A stretch of DNA of 64,000 bases from Fusibacter sp. A1 (GCF_004125825.1 NZ_QQWI01000013.1:1-64000), one strand, 5' to 3'; positions 8,007 to 18,702 are shown, counted from the first letter of the stretch. Translations and numbers: made by a program. Notes: generated by a model not told the origin, from the sequence alone.

Positions 8007-9269
8007 TTATTTCTCCTCCTCAAGGCCAATATTTCTTATTTGATTTATTAAGTGTTCAATGCCCATATTATTGTAATCACCGAATATTTTTGTCTTCAAA
8101 AGATCTGCTTTCTGTCTATATTCCGCTTCATATTTTTCATTAATAACGTCAATATTTTGTGAGAAAAATGTCTGTAATTCTTCAATACTATGTGCTTTAG
8201 GTCCAGGTGTAAATTCCTCGTAATCGAATATTAATCCTCTGTCTTCATCTCTATAATATTCTAAATCATAAGGAAAAAATAGGATTGGTCGATTCCAAAG
8301 TAAAAAGTCAAAATATATTGATGAATAATCCGTCATTAATATATCTATTTGATCCAAAAATGTGTAAACATCGGCTTCTGAAGGCAAATTTATAAATGCC
8401 TTATGGTTTTCAATGTCTCCAAATTTATCATTCTTACCAGCAAAATGAAATTTACCTACAAACTTAATCTTTACACTCTCGCAGTAATCTAAGAATTGGT
8501 TTATCTCATCCATGCTTTCAGTTCCAAATATTAAGGTTTCTCTTTTATCTCTGAATGTTGGAAAATAACCAATGATTTTGTACCCGTCTTTTATGTACTC
8601 TTCAATATTCTCATAACTGCTTTTTTCATGTTGAGGGACATATTTGATTGGTTTATCACATATTGGTTCATAGTTTCTTGGATATCCCGAAATGATTACC
8701 TTCCTCTCATCAACTCCGAAGGCTTTTCCTAAAATTTCAGCTGAAAAATCAGAAGTAGCAAGTATGAAATGATCAGACCAGCATCCTCTGACTGTCCATT
8801 TACCAACCATGTTTTGTATTGCAGTTTTTCTTGTAGATTTATAATTTCCCATATAAGAACCGATTTTTTTCAGTGGAAATCCATGCCAAAGATTAACTCG
8901 TTTACTTCGTACTGAGAAAAAAGCATTAATATCTGTGGGAGCCTGATCAATCAAATGATATTTAGCTCTTAAATGATACCAAATTGATGGTAAGCTCCAT
9001 GTAGAATATACTTGATATCCTTGTTTCATTAGTTCATCTCTTATTTCCTTTGATCTTGTAATCCACACAACTTTGTCAAACCCAAGATCATTTAAGTTAG
9101 CATTCAAATACAAATAGAAATGTTTAGAGTTATCTGCAAATCTTTTTCCAAACCATCCTCCTACAATCACTATTTTATTTGACTTTGGAATTGAAAAAGA
9201 AATTGTCAATACCAACACGTTAATCAAAAACAGCATTAATTTCTTACTACTCTTTATTATAATTTGCAT
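8007..9269 (-). CDS. CDP-glycerol glycerophosphotransferase family protein (TagB/TagF-like)
   Basis: 420 residues. A short hydrophobic N-terminal segment (LMLFLINVLVLTISFSI) is followed by a GT-B type domain. Hallmarks are NLWHGFPLKKIG (near residue 130) and MTDYSSIYFDFLLWNRPILF (near residue 310), both typical of the family that transfers glycerol phosphate from CDP-glycerol. At this size it is closer to single-transfer TagB-type enzymes than to the long TagF polymerases, so I infer it adds glycerol phosphate to a repeat unit or primer. It lies directly upstream of tagD and 1 nt after wzx. Confidence 0.9.
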   Translation of the reverse strand: MQIIIKSSKKLMLFLINVLVLTISFSIPKSNKIVIVGGWFGKRFADNSKHFYLYLNANLNDLGFDKVVWITRSKEIRDELMKQGYQVYSTWSLPSIWYHLRAKYHLIDQAPTDINAFFSVRSKRVNLWHGFPLKKIGSYMGNYKSTRKTAIQNMVGKWTVRGCWSDHFILATSDFSAEILGKAFGVDERKVIISGYPRNYEPICDKPIKYVPQHEKSSYENIEEYIKDGYKIIGYFPTFRDKRETLIFGTESMDEINQFLDYCESVKIKFVGKFHFAGKNDKFGDIENHKAFINLPSEADVYTFLDQIDILMTDYSSIYFDFLLWNRPILFFPYDLEYYRDEDRGLIFDYEEFTPGPKAHSIEELQTFFSQNIDVINEKYEAEYRQKADLLKTKIFGDYNNMGIEHLINQIRNIGLEEEK

Positions 9270-9270
9270 A

Positions 9271-10719
9271 CTATGTTCTCCTATCCAAAATATTACGGAT
9301 GTTTTTTCGATGATTTACTGCTAATGCAAACAGATTCAGCGAGTACATTGCTATTCCAAAAATTATTATTTGAATATATATATTTTCAAATGTTATAGCA
9401 TCTATTAAAATCATACCCAGCAAATAATTGACTACTCCCATTGACAAAATTTGAATCAAATTTCTATAATCATACGAAAATATTCCCAAAAGCAACTTAA
9501 CCTGGATGATAGAGATCAGATTATTCACAATAATGCTTATTCCCGTAGCAATAGCAACTCCGACAATTCCAAAGCGACTTATTAATATAAAGTTCAGTGT
9601 TATGTTGATTAATAGCGATGCAATGTTGTTATATAATGCTAATTTTGCATATTTTGTCATTGTCAGTATAGAACCAATAGGTCCTGAAATTGCATCAATT
9701 AAAAATGAAAATGCCAGTATAATTAGTGCCAATTTAGCTTCTTTTGTAACATAGGCTTCTCCGAATATCGCTAACAAATCATTGCCTAAAAATAAAAATA
9801 TAAAAAACATAGGAACTACTAAATAGGTTACAATACGAACAATTCTCTTCATTTCAGTTTCTATCTGTCCGATATTGTTCTCGTTGTATAGCTTGGAAAT
9901 CACAGGCCAAAACGCAATGAACGGAGTAACAAATACACTAATTAAATTTACATAATTTTGCGCAACTTTATATATACCGACTCTATTCAAATCCAAGAAA
10001 GTAGAAATCATTATTTTATCGATATTTTGGAGCATCAAACCGATGCCAGAAATCAAAGCAACAGTTAAAGAGTATTTTATAAATGCTCTTTTTTCTTCTA
10101 AACTTAAATTAAGTTTTGAGTTAGCTTTGATTTGGAGCCTATTTGATATTTGAGCTGTTCTTAAGAAAATCGTTATAATTTCACTAAGCACAAAACTAAA
10201 TAAAGCAGCTCTCAGGCTATCTACATTGAGTAGTATTAATATCACAAAGAAAATCATCTTTAGAATGTTGTTGATAACAGAATTCAGTAATGTTACTTGG
10301 ACGACATTCCCTTTTCCCTGTAAGTATCCATCTAAAATTGCTATCATTGATCTTATTACTATCATTGAAATTAATAGTAATAATCCATAATTTGAGAAGC
10401 CAATAAAACGTCGAAGTAAAAACAATATACCAGCTACCGCTATTGTGATTAATAAAGATGTCTGTGTTGAAAATCTCAAAAGGGACTTCTCTTTAGTTAC
10501 GTCTCCTTCAAAACGAGCAACTTCTTTAATCAAATTTCTGTCCATACCCAAAATTGTTATGATGGAGAATACTGTAGAGTATGTTAAATACATCGTGTAT
10601 TCTCCATACAATTCTGGATTTAGAATCCGTCCTAATACTATTTGAAAAATAAAAGCGATACCAAGACCAAAAAATTTTAATATGAAAGTACCGCCAGCTT
10701 TTTTATAAAGTCCACTCAT
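9271..10719 (-). CDS. Wzx-type polysaccharide flippase (MOP superfamily)
   Basis: About 482 residues with 12-14 hydrophobic helices throughout and the N-terminal motif GGTFILKFFGLGIAFIFQIV typical of the polysaccharide transport (PST) branch of MOP exporters. It should flip the undecaprenyl-linked repeat unit across the membrane. I chose ATG 10719 over the TTG two codons upstream. Its position between the rml genes and the tagB-like gene fits a Wzx/Wzy-dependent pathway together with Wzy (16428) and Wzz (2602). Confidence 0.9.
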   Translation of the reverse strand: MSGLYKKAGGTFILKFFGLGIAFIFQIVLGRILNPELYGEYTMYLTYSTVFSIITILGMDRNLIKEVARFEGDVTKEKSLLRFSTQTSLLITIAVAGILFLLRRFIGFSNYGLLLLISMIVIRSMIAILDGYLQGKGNVVQVTLLNSVINNILKMIFFVILILLNVDSLRAALFSFVLSEIITIFLRTAQISNRLQIKANSKLNLSLEEKRAFIKYSLTVALISGIGLMLQNIDKIMISTFLDLNRVGIYKVAQNYVNLISVFVTPFIAFWPVISKLYNENNIGQIETEMKRIVRIVTYLVVPMFFIFLFLGNDLLAIFGEAYVTKEAKLALIILAFSFLIDAISGPIGSILTMTKYAKLALYNNIASLLINITLNFILISRFGIVGVAIATGISIIVNNLISIIQVKLLLGIFSYDYRNLIQILSMGVVNYLLGMILIDAITFENIYIQIIIFGIAMYSLNLFALAVNHRKNIRNILDRRT

Positions 10720-10736
10720 TCGCAATCAATCTCATT

Positions 10737-11558
10737 TCATGTATTTATATAATGTTTTAAAGCATCTTCCCAATTTTCTAATTCAATTAATGGTGATTTA
10801 TACAATCTCGAATTTTTTGGTCTTCTAGCCTTTGTCGGATAGTCCTCTGTCTTTATTGGATTGACTTTAACGGTTACTCCAGCTTGCTTAAAGATCTCAC
10901 ATGCAAACTCGTACCAACTACAGTATCCTTCGTTTGTGGCATGGTAAACTCCAAACTTATCTGTTCTTATTATTTCAATTAAAAGTTTAGCTAAATCGTA
11001 CGTATAAGTAGGAGATCCAATTTGATCTGCCACTACAGAAATTTCATCTTTTTCTTTTCCTAATCTTAGCATTGTCTTAACAAAATTGTTGCCATTGCTC
11101 CCGAAGACCCAAGAAATTCTCACAACAAAATATTTGTCTAATATCTTCTGAACTTCTACTTCACCTTCATACTTTGTCTGTCCGTAATAATTAATAGGGT
11201 TTGGTTTATCTGTCACCCCAAATGGCTCGTCCCCTTCACCATCAAAAACATAATCAGTGCTAATATAAACCATCTTTGCATCGATTTGCTTACACGCTTC
11301 AGCCACATATTTTGCGCCAAGAACATTGACTGAATAACATAAATCTTTTTCATCTTCAGCTTTGTCTACAGCTGTATATGCTGCACAATGAATGACAGCG
11401 TCAGGGCTATAATCATTTATAACCTTTGTCACTTGCTCTTTATTTGTAATGTCTAAAGATTCCCTATCAGTACCTAGGTAATCTATACCTTCAGAATCTA
11501 ACCGTTTTATTACATCATATCCTAATTGTCCATTAGCGCCAGTAACTAGAACCTTCAT
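10737..11558 (-). CDS. rmlD: dTDP-4-dehydrorhamnose reductase
   Basis: 273 residues, an extended SDR. It has the nucleotide-binding motif VTGANGQLGYDV at the N terminus and the catalytic YxxxK in YYGQTKYEGE; STDYVFDG is typical of RmlD. It performs the last step of dTDP-L-rhamnose synthesis. The start ATG overlaps the rmlB stop by one base (TAATG), indicating coupling. With rmlA, rmlC and rmlB it completes the rhamnose pathway in the order A-C-B-D. Confidence 0.96.
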   Translation of the reverse strand: MKVLVTGANGQLGYDVIKRLDSEGIDYLGTDRESLDITNKEQVTKVINDYSPDAVIHCAAYTAVDKAEDEKDLCYSVNVLGAKYVAEACKQIDAKMVYISTDYVFDGEGDEPFGVTDKPNPINYYGQTKYEGEVEVQKILDKYFVVRISWVFGSNGNNFVKTMLRLGKEKDEISVVADQIGSPTYTYDLAKLLIEIIRTDKFGVYHATNEGYCSWYEFACEIFKQAGVTVKVNPIKTEDYPTKARRPKNSRLYKSPLIELENWEDALKHYINT

Positions 11559-12589
11559 TATTCTTCACCTTCTCTGTCACCGTACATCTTCACATAGTAA
11601 TCTTTGTAATCACCTGAGATGATATTTTCCCACCATGAACGATTATTCAAGTACCACTTAATTGTTTCTTTAATCCCTTCATCAAATAAAGTTGTAGGTT
11701 CCCACCCTAATTCTCTTCTTGTCTTTGAAGGATCAATTGCATAGCGCATATCATGCCCAGCTCTGTCTTTTACATAAGTTATAAGTGATTCCGGCTTCCC
11801 TAACTCATTAAGAATTGCTTTAACGACATCTAAATTAGTTTTTTCATTGTGTCCGCCAATATTATATACTTCTCCCACTTTTCCTTTATGGAGTATAAGG
11901 TCTATAGCAGTGCAATGATCCCCCACATAAAGCCAATCACGAACATTTTCACCTTTACCATATACAGGTAGGCTTTCATCATTTAGTGCTCTAGATATCA
12001 TAAGGGGGATCAACTTCTCAGGGAAATGATATGGGCCATAGTTATTTGAACACCTAGATATTGTAATTGGTAAACCAAACGTTCTGTGATAAGCCTGTAC
12101 CAATAAGTCTGCTGATGCTTTCGATGCCGAATATGGAGAAGACGTATGAATTGGTGTTTCTTCTGTGAAGAATAAATCAGGTCTATCAAGTGGTAAATCC
12201 CCATATACTTCATCTGTTGAAACCTGATGGAATCTATTAACTCCATACTTTCTGGAAGCATCCATTAACACTTGAGTACCTAAAATATTAGTTTTCAAAA
12301 AAATACCTGGATCTTCAATTGATCTATCTACATGAGATTCTGCAGCAAAATTAACTACAAAATCGAATTTTTCTTCTTCAAAAAGCTTTTCTACTAATTC
12401 TCGATCTGTAATGTCCCCTTTGATAAATTTAAAATTACTGTTCTCAATTACTGGCTCTAGTGTAGATAAATTTCCTGCATATGTTAATGCGTCTAAACAT
12501 ACAATTCTATACGTTGGATGTTCATTCAGCATATGAAACACAAAATTACTACCTATAAATCCAGCTCCACCTGTTACTAATACATTCAT
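11558..12589 (-). CDS. rmlB: dTDP-glucose 4,6-dehydratase
   Basis: 343 residues, the normal size. It has the nucleotide-binding motif VTGGAGFIGSNFVFHML, the TDEVYG motif (VSTDEVYGDL) carrying the catalytic Thr-Asp-Glu, and YSASKASAD carrying the YxxxK. It converts dTDP-glucose to the 4-keto-6-deoxy intermediate. It sits between rmlC (19 nt) and rmlD (1-nt overlap). Confidence 0.97.
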   Translation of the reverse strand: MNVLVTGGAGFIGSNFVFHMLNEHPTYRIVCLDALTYAGNLSTLEPVIENSNFKFIKGDITDRELVEKLFEEEKFDFVVNFAAESHVDRSIEDPGIFLKTNILGTQVLMDASRKYGVNRFHQVSTDEVYGDLPLDRPDLFFTEETPIHTSSPYSASKASADLLVQAYHRTFGLPITISRCSNNYGPYHFPEKLIPLMISRALNDESLPVYGKGENVRDWLYVGDHCTAIDLILHKGKVGEVYNIGGHNEKTNLDVVKAILNELGKPESLITYVKDRAGHDMRYAIDPSKTRRELGWEPTTLFDEGIKETIKWYLNNRSWWENIISGDYKDYYVKMYGDREGEE

Positions 12590-12608
12590 CTGATTTCCCT
12601 CGCTTTCA

Positions 12609-13160
12609 CTAATACTTGAAATTTATGCTGCAATCTTCTAACAATGGTGCATTTAGATCTTTTTCTGAAAGTATCGGGGCTTCAATTCCCCAAGCTACTC
12701 CAATTTCCGGATCATCATATCTTATACTTCTATCATTTTCAGGTGAATAGTACTCATCTACTTTATATTGAACTTCAACATCATCTGTAAGTGTTAAGAA
12801 TCCATGTGCAAATCCTTTGGGGATTAATAGCTGTTTTTTATTATCTTCTGTTAATTCCACAGCAACCCATTTCTTGTATGTAGGTGATCCATCTCTAATG
12901 TCTACAGCTACATCTAAAATTTTCCCTTTAGTGCATCTGACAAGTTTTGTCTGTGCCTTAGGGTTTAGTTGAAAATGAAGTCCTCTTAATGTCCCTTTCT
13001 GTGCTGAAAGAGAATGATTATCCTGAATAAAGTCAATATCAATGCCAAACTCTCTAAACTTCTCTTTAGAGTATGTTTCTGTAAACCATCCTCTATGATC
13101 ACCAAAGACTCTTGGCTCGATAATAAGTACATCTTCAATATCAGTCTTTATAATATTCAT
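12609..13160 (-). CDS. rmlC: dTDP-4-dehydrorhamnose 3,5-epimerase
   Basis: 183 residues with the cupin-type RmlC signatures RVFGDHRGWFTETYS, FIQDNHSLSAQKGTLRGLHF (the catalytic His lies in RGLHFQ) and IPKGFAHGF. It epimerises C3 and C5 in rhamnose synthesis. It lies 16 nt downstream of rmlA. Confidence 0.97.
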   Translation of the reverse strand: MNIIKTDIEDVLIIEPRVFGDHRGWFTETYSKEKFREFGIDIDFIQDNHSLSAQKGTLRGLHFQLNPKAQTKLVRCTKGKILDVAVDIRDGSPTYKKWVAVELTEDNKKQLLIPKGFAHGFLTLTDDVEVQYKVDEYYSPENDRSIRYDDPEIGVAWGIEAPILSEKDLNAPLLEDCSINFKY

Positions 13161-13176
13161 TTATCTTACCTCTTTT

Positions 13177-14061
13177 CTAATAATGAATTTTACCTTCAGC
13201 AACTTTCTTCAAATGTTCTCCATAGGGTGATTTACCATATTTCTCTGCTGACGATAAAAGAGTTTCTCTATCAATCCATTCGTTGTGAAATGCAATTTCT
13301 TCAAGTGCAGAAATTTTGATACTTTGTCTTTTTTCAATCATCTGAACGAACTCCGCAGCTTCAACCAAGCTATCCATGGTTCCGGTATCTAACCAGGCAA
13401 ATCCTCTACCTAAAAGTTTCACGTTTAATGTTTCATCTTCTAAGTACATTCTGTTTAAGTCAGTGATCTCAAGTTCTCCTCTGTGCGAAGGCTTAACTTT
13501 TTTTGCTAAGTCTACAACTCTATTATCATAGAAATAAAGACCCGTAATACAGTAATTGGATTTTGGATTCTTAGGTTTTTCTTCAACTGAGAGAACCTTT
13601 CCACTATCATCAAATTCCACAATTCCAAATCTTTCTGGATCATGAACATAATATCCAAATATAGTTGCTTTCCCATTTTTAGCATTCTCAGCAGCTTCTT
13701 TTAGGATAGGTGTAAATCCATTTCCGTAGTAAATATTATCTCCTAACACCATGGCTACATTATCATCACCTATAAAATTTTCACCGATAATAAATGCCTG
13801 TGCCAACCCGTCAGGAGAAGGCTGCTCTGCGTATTCAAGACTAATACCAAATTGACTTCCATCACCTAACAATCTCTCAAAATTGGGCAAATCCTGAGGG
13901 GTTGATATAATTAAAATTTCTTTTATACCCGCTAACATAAGCACTGACAACGGATAATAAATCATTGGTTTGTCATAGACAGGCAACAACTGTTTGCTTG
14001 TCACCATAGTTAATGGATATAGTCTAGTTCCTGACCCTCCAGCTAAAATAATTCCTTTCAA
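13177..14061 (-). CDS. rmlA: Glucose-1-phosphate thymidylyltransferase
   Basis: About 294 residues. The N-terminal signature [17 protein letters not shown] and the motifs LGDNIYYG and [21 protein letters not shown] identify RmlA, which makes dTDP-glucose. I set the start at TTG 14061, giving the usual MKGIILAGG beginning with GAGGTGATG about 6 nt upstream; an ATG two codons earlier overlaps that site. First of the four clustered rhamnose genes. Confidence 0.96.
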   Translation of the reverse strand: MKGIILAGGSGTRLYPLTMVTSKQLLPVYDKPMIYYPLSVLMLAGIKEILIISTPQDLPNFERLLGDGSQFGISLEYAEQPSPDGLAQAFIIGENFIGDDNVAMVLGDNIYYGNGFTPILKEAAENAKNGKATIFGYYVHDPERFGIVEFDDSGKVLSVEEKPKNPKSNYCITGLYFYDNRVVDLAKKVKPSHRGELEITDLNRMYLEDETLNVKLLGRGFAWLDTGTMDSLVEAAEFVQMIEKRQSIKISALEEIAFHNEWIDRETLLSSAEKYGKSPYGEHLKKVAEGKIHY

Positions 14062-14071
14062 TATCATCACC

Positions 14072-15169
14072 TCAATATAATTTTTCTAATATATCTGCAA
14101 TCCTCTTACTTGCAAAACCATCTCCATATGGATTGCTCGCTTTACTCATTTTGTCGTATTCGTTTTGATCTTCTATTAATTGCTTAAAGGTCCTGTAGAT
14201 TACCTCTTCATCAGTTCCTACCAGCTTAAGTGTTCCTGCATCAATACCTTCTGGCCTTTCTGTAGTATCTCTCATAACAAGAACCGGCTTCCCTAAACTA
14301 GGAGCTTCTTCTTGAATTCCACCACTATCAGTTAAAATTAAATGAGACCTAGATAAGAAGTTGTGGAAATCTAATACTTCAAGCGGTTCAATAATTCGAA
14401 TTCTATCTGTATCACCAAGTATTTCTTGGGCAGCCTCTCTTACAACAGGATTCATGTGAATAGGATAAATCGCCTTAATATCTGACTCTTCATCAATAAT
14501 TCGTTTAATGGCTCTAAACATATTTCTCATTGGTTCTCCAAGATTCTCTCTTCTATGAGCTGTTATCATTACTAATCTACTATCTGCAGCCCACTCTAAA
14601 TGCTCATGATTGTAATCATCACGAACTGTAGTCTTAAGAGCATCAATAGCCGTGTTTCCAGTCACATAGATTGTAGAAGGCTTCTTACCTTCTTTAAGTA
14701 GATTTTCTTTTGACATCTCTGTTGGTGCAAAATTGAAATTTGATACAATGCCAACAGCTTGTCTATTGAACTCCTCTGGATACGGAGAGTAGATATTGTA
14801 AGTTCTTAATCCCGCTTCTACATGCCCTACAGGAATCTGAAGGTAAAAGCAAGCTAATGCCGTTACAAAGGTTGTCGATGTATCTCCATGGACCAAAACA
14901 ACATCTGGCTTAACCTCTTCAAGGACTGCCTTCATTTTCTCAAGAATATTGATCGTAACGTCAAACAAAGTCTGTTTCGCCTTCATTATAGATAGATCGT
15001 AGTCAGGTACAACATCAAATGCAGTTAGAACCTGATCGAGCATTTCCCTATGTTGACCTGTTACACAAACAACTGTATTTAGTTTTTCTCTTGTCTTTAG
15101 CTCTTTAACCAGAGGGCACATCTTTATTGCTTCAGGTCTGGTACCAAAGACCACCATTACTTTTTTCAT
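14072..15169 (-). CDS. wecB: UDP-N-acetylglucosamine 2-epimerase (non-hydrolysing)
   Basis: 365 residues, the normal size. It begins [19 protein letters not shown] and carries [26 protein letters not shown] and [12 protein letters not shown], all standard signatures. It interconverts UDP-GlcNAc and UDP-ManNAc. Paired with wecC directly upstream, it supplies UDP-ManNAcA or ManNAc for the polymer. Confidence 0.96.
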   Translation of the reverse strand: MKKVMVVFGTRPEAIKMCPLVKELKTREKLNTVVCVTGQHREMLDQVLTAFDVVPDYDLSIMKAKQTLFDVTINILEKMKAVLEEVKPDVVLVHGDTSTTFVTALACFYLQIPVGHVEAGLRTYNIYSPYPEEFNRQAVGIVSNFNFAPTEMSKENLLKEGKKPSTIYVTGNTAIDALKTTVRDDYNHEHLEWAADSRLVMITAHRRENLGEPMRNMFRAIKRIIDEESDIKAIYPIHMNPVVREAAQEILGDTDRIRIIEPLEVLDFHNFLSRSHLILTDSGGIQEEAPSLGKPVLVMRDTTERPEGIDAGTLKLVGTDEEVIYRTFKQLIEDQNEYDKMSKASNPYGDGFASKRIADILEKLY

Positions 15170-15186
15170 TTTAATTCATTCCAATC

Positions 15187-16413
15187 TTATAGTTTATAAA
15201 CGCCATCAAAGTTACAGATATTCTTAGTGTCTAGAATCAGTTTGTCCTTGACTAAATCAAGGTTATTCTTAATGTGATCATGCGCGGTAATTATGACCAA
15301 AATCTCTATCTCATTTAAGAAGTCTTCGAAGTTCATAAACTGATGATTTACCATTCTTTCTTTAATGAATGGATCATACACTTTAACCCCAAAAGCTAGA
15401 TGCTCGTCCATTCTTTCAAGAAGTTGTAGTGTTGGACTTTCTCTTGTATCATCTACATTTTCCTTATATGATAGCCCATAGATACCAATCTTAGAGATGT
15501 CTGTAATATTATGTTCTCTCATAATGTCTCTAATTCTGCCAAGAACATGGGTAGGCATTGAATCATTGATTTTCCTTGCCGTTAGAATTAGGTTGGTAAG
15601 ATCAGGATAGTCTCCAACTAAGAACCATGGGTCAACTGAAATGCAATGCCCGCCTACACCAGGACCAGGCTGAAGAATATTTACTCTCGGGTGCTTATTA
15701 GCAATTCTTATGATCTCATAGACATCCATATTGTCCTCTCTGCAAATCTTTGCTAGTTCATTTGCAAATGCAATATTGACATCTCGATAAGTATTCTCAA
15801 CAACCTTAGACATCTCTGCGGATCTGATATCTGTTACAACAATCTCAGATTTGCAAAAACATGAATATAATTCTTTAACTAGTTCTCCTACTTGGGGATC
15901 ATCAGACCCAACTGTTCTTGAATTGTGCTCAAGTTCATAAATCATATTTCCCGGAATGATTCTTTCAGGAGCATGAACTAGATGAATCTCATCACCAATC
16001 GCCACTCCTCTATTCTCTATTTCAGGTCTTACATATTTATCAATTGAACCGGGTGAAATAGTTGACTCAATAATAATCACAGCACCTTTTTCACAAACAT
16101 CTATAATCGCGTTAACAGCTGAGATAACATATTTGGGATCCAGTTTTTTACTCGAATTAATGTAAGGAGTCGGAACAGCTACTATATAAGTATCAGTTTT
16201 CTGATACTCAGTGGTAAATTTAATGCCACTTTCGATAGCGGCTTTAAATAACTCTTCCAGCCCATCCTCTTCAAATGTAAGTTTCCCTTTAGACAATGAG
16301 TCTACTAATTTGTCATTCAAATCTGTCCCAATTACCTCTACACCACTCTTAGCGAACATCAAAGCTGTTGGAAGTCCGATGTAACCTAAACCAATAACAT
16401 TAATTTTTTTCAT
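15187..16413 (-). CDS. wecC: UDP-N-acetyl-D-mannosamine dehydrogenase
   Basis: 408 residues of the UDP-glucose/GDP-mannose dehydrogenase superfamily. It starts INVIGLGYIGLPTALMFA (NAD-binding) and has the catalytic Cys in PGPGVGGHCISVDPWFLV, a signature that separates WecC/WbpA types from UDP-glucose dehydrogenase. With WecB next to it, oxidation of UDP-ManNAc to UDP-ManNAcA is the likely reaction. The polymer therefore probably contains an acidic amino sugar. Confidence 0.94.
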   Translation of the reverse strand: MKKINVIGLGYIGLPTALMFAKSGVEVIGTDLNDKLVDSLSKGKLTFEEDGLEELFKAAIESGIKFTTEYQKTDTYIVAVPTPYINSSKKLDPKYVISAVNAIIDVCEKGAVIIIESTISPGSIDKYVRPEIENRGVAIGDEIHLVHAPERIIPGNMIYELEHNSRTVGSDDPQVGELVKELYSCFCKSEIVVTDIRSAEMSKVVENTYRDVNIAFANELAKICREDNMDVYEIIRIANKHPRVNILQPGPGVGGHCISVDPWFLVGDYPDLTNLILTARKINDSMPTHVLGRIRDIMREHNITDISKIGIYGLSYKENVDDTRESPTLQLLERMDEHLAFGVKVYDPFIKERMVNHQFMNFEDFLNEIEILVIITAHDHIKNNLDLVKDKLILDTKNICNFDGVYKL

Positions 16414-16427
16414 TTCCGCTCACCCTT

Positions 16428-17759
16428 TCATAATTCATTTGGCACTCTATTCTTGATTAAATTATTATAAATTCTATTGTATGATAGCAATAAACCTATA
16501 AAGATATATGAAATTCTAGCATCTGCCATTTGAGCAACATTTAATAAATTTAATAAATATAACGTCATTATAATAATATAGAACTTATTGAAACTCACTC
16601 TTTCCAGTATATTTGTTTTGTTTCTATTCTTTATTGCATGAAGAATAGTACTAAGATAAGTTATAATAAAGCCTAGCAGCCCAAATATCCCATATTTCAA
16701 CATCATTCCTAGGTAATTATTATCTACTGAGGAAAAGTTGCCAGAAATATTATTAATAGTTGAAAAGAAGTTAAAATCACGCTTTCCATATATACCCAAA
16801 CCGAATACGATGTTTTCCTTTATGCCTTCAAATACAATTCTTATTAGCTCAATTCTATAGGATATTGTATCTTCTGCCATATAATTAGTTCCAGTATTCA
16901 GACCAATCGTACTTGCAATCATGTTAAAAACTTTGCCGATTGAAAGGTAATTGGCGGAAATAACAACCCCACATACTATAATTAAAACAACAACTGTTTT
17001 TTTCCATTTAGCAGTCTTTAAATTCAATAATAAATTAACCATAAATAAAAGCTGTCCAATTATCATAATAATTATCGGTCCTCTAGCTAATGTTAGAAAA
17101 ATATTAATATTTAATAAAATCAATGCATACACAAGTAGTTTCCGATATTTTTTTTCAACAATCATTATTTTATAATAAGCTAAGTATAAGCAAAAACTTA
17201 AATATATTGCATATGAGATTGAATTATTAAAAGACTGCTCAATTCGAAACATATCTAATCGATAAGACGATTTCGTTCCTAAATTAGGATTGTCATAGGT
17301 AAAATTCTCAATTAATGAAAATACATTGAATTGAGTCATAAATTCTACTATACCTGATATCGAAATTAATGAAGCTACGACAAGTAAAATAGCAGTTACT
17401 TTTTGGAACTTTTTGTCACTATTCACAAAAATATAAACGATGAAAATAGGTATTACATCGTCAACAATAAAAAGCAAAACCCGCGAGAACTCTCCATGTA
17501 CTATAATCGGTATTGTTCTTAACATAAATATTATAAGAATTAAAAAGAAATATTTATATGGAACTTTAATTTTCATGAACTTAATTGGTTTTAGAATAAA
17601 AAGTAATACCGTGCATACAACTGTTAATAATGTATATGAAGAATATCCCAAAATCCTAAAATACGAGGGTAATATTGGGAATAAAGCAACAAAAATAAGA
17701 AATACTAAAGGTAATCTTGTATTTTCTTTTTCTGTATATTCAGCAACTTGAATATCCAT
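16428..17759 (-). CDS. Wzy-like O-antigen/polysaccharide polymerase (integral membrane)
   Basis: About 443 residues and strongly hydrophobic, with some 10-12 membrane helices and a larger extracytoplasmic loop around residues 285-330 (GLNTGTNYMAEDTISYRIE). A late segment, IVFGLGIYGKRDFNFFSTI, resembles the loop motif of Wzy/WaaL proteins. Assignment rests on topology and on context with wzx and wzz. I set the start at ATG 17759; it overlaps the stop of the preceding glycosyltransferase. Confidence 0.78.
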   Translation of the reverse strand: MDIQVAEYTEKENTRLPLVFLIFVALFPILPSYFRILGYSSYTLLTVVCTVLLFILKPIKFMKIKVPYKYFFLILIIFMLRTIPIIVHGEFSRVLLFIVDDVIPIFIVYIFVNSDKKFQKVTAILLVVASLISISGIVEFMTQFNVFSLIENFTYDNPNLGTKSSYRLDMFRIEQSFNNSISYAIYLSFCLYLAYYKIMIVEKKYRKLLVYALILLNINIFLTLARGPIIIMIIGQLLFMVNLLLNLKTAKWKKTVVVLIIVCGVVISANYLSIGKVFNMIASTIGLNTGTNYMAEDTISYRIELIRIVFEGIKENIVFGLGIYGKRDFNFFSTINNISGNFSSVDNNYLGMMLKYGIFGLLGFIITYLSTILHAIKNRNKTNILERVSFNKFYIIIMTLYLLNLLNVAQMADARISYIFIGLLLSYNRIYNNLIKNRVPNEL

Positions 17760-18667
17760 CATCTCCTCCTATTAGCACTTGACTTATCCTTTATCATCTT
17801 CTGAATCTTTCTTATGTTTTGAGTTATATAAGTTTCAATAATTGAGTATTTAAAAAACAGTCTCGCTACAACTAATTGAATTCCATTTACACTATAATAA
17901 TTTTTAAGAATATACTCTTTGCTTTTCAATAATATTTTTTGTTTTCTTATAGCTGTAGAATACGTTTTATCAATTGATTCCGAATGTTTATGAATATACT
18001 TAAGATCAGTCATAACAAATGTTTTTAAATTAGCTTTTTTCAGTTTTAGACCTAAAACTGTTTCTTCCCCATATAAAAATAAATTTTCGTCGTACATTCC
18101 ATGCTCTATCATTTCATTAGTTCTCACCATAAGTAATGAACCCGCAACACATTCAACTTTAAAAGCTTTTAATTCAATATTAATATCTTTATATCTCTGG
18201 CGCTTTAATAGTAACCTACCTGCAATTCCACTAGCGGATATAACTAAATAAAATTTACTGGGTATACGCCACGCATAAACATATTGCGGTTTATTTAATA
18301 TTGTATAAGGAACAGGCGCTAGTACCGTCATTTCTTTATTAATACTAAATTCATGAAGCATCGAATCTACACATGATTTATCGAAACATACATCTGGATT
18401 TGAAATTAATACAAAATCAGATTTAAGTACATCATTTGCATACTTAATCCCTATATTATTTCCATAACCATACCCTCCATTTTTTTCTGATAGAATTATT
18501 TGAACTTTTTCACTTTTATATTTAATTAATTCAGCGTATGAATCATCAGTTGAACAATTATCTACGATGATAATATTGTCGATGGAGTTGAAATCTTTTA
18601 TATTTTTTAAGAGATTTATCGTATTTTCGCTATCGTTATAATTTAGAATAATACAAGATAATGCCAT
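17759..18667 (-). CDS. Family 2 glycosyltransferase (rhamnosyltransferase-like)
   Basis: 302 residues with a GT-A fold. The N terminus CIILNYNDSENTINLL, the VDNCSTDDSY motif and LISNPDVCFD (the DxD-like metal site) place it with GT2 enzymes of the RfbF/WbbL type, which often transfer rhamnose. Acceptor and linkage cannot be told from sequence. Its stop overlaps the wzy start. Confidence 0.88.
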   Translation of the reverse strand: MALSCIILNYNDSENTINLLKNIKDFNSIDNIIIVDNCSTDDSYAELIKYKSEKVQIILSEKNGGYGYGNNIGIKYANDVLKSDFVLISNPDVCFDKSCVDSMLHEFSINKEMTVLAPVPYTILNKPQYVYAWRIPSKFYLVISASGIAGRLLLKRQRYKDINIELKAFKVECVAGSLLMVRTNEMIEHGMYDENLFLYGEETVLGLKLKKANLKTFVMTDLKYIHKHSESIDKTYSTAIRKQKILLKSKEYILKNYYSVNGIQLVVARLFFKYSIIETYITQNIRKIQKMIKDKSSANRRR

Positions 18668-18702
18668 ATTACTTCATCCTTCTTTCCGGTTTATGATGAA
18701 TC

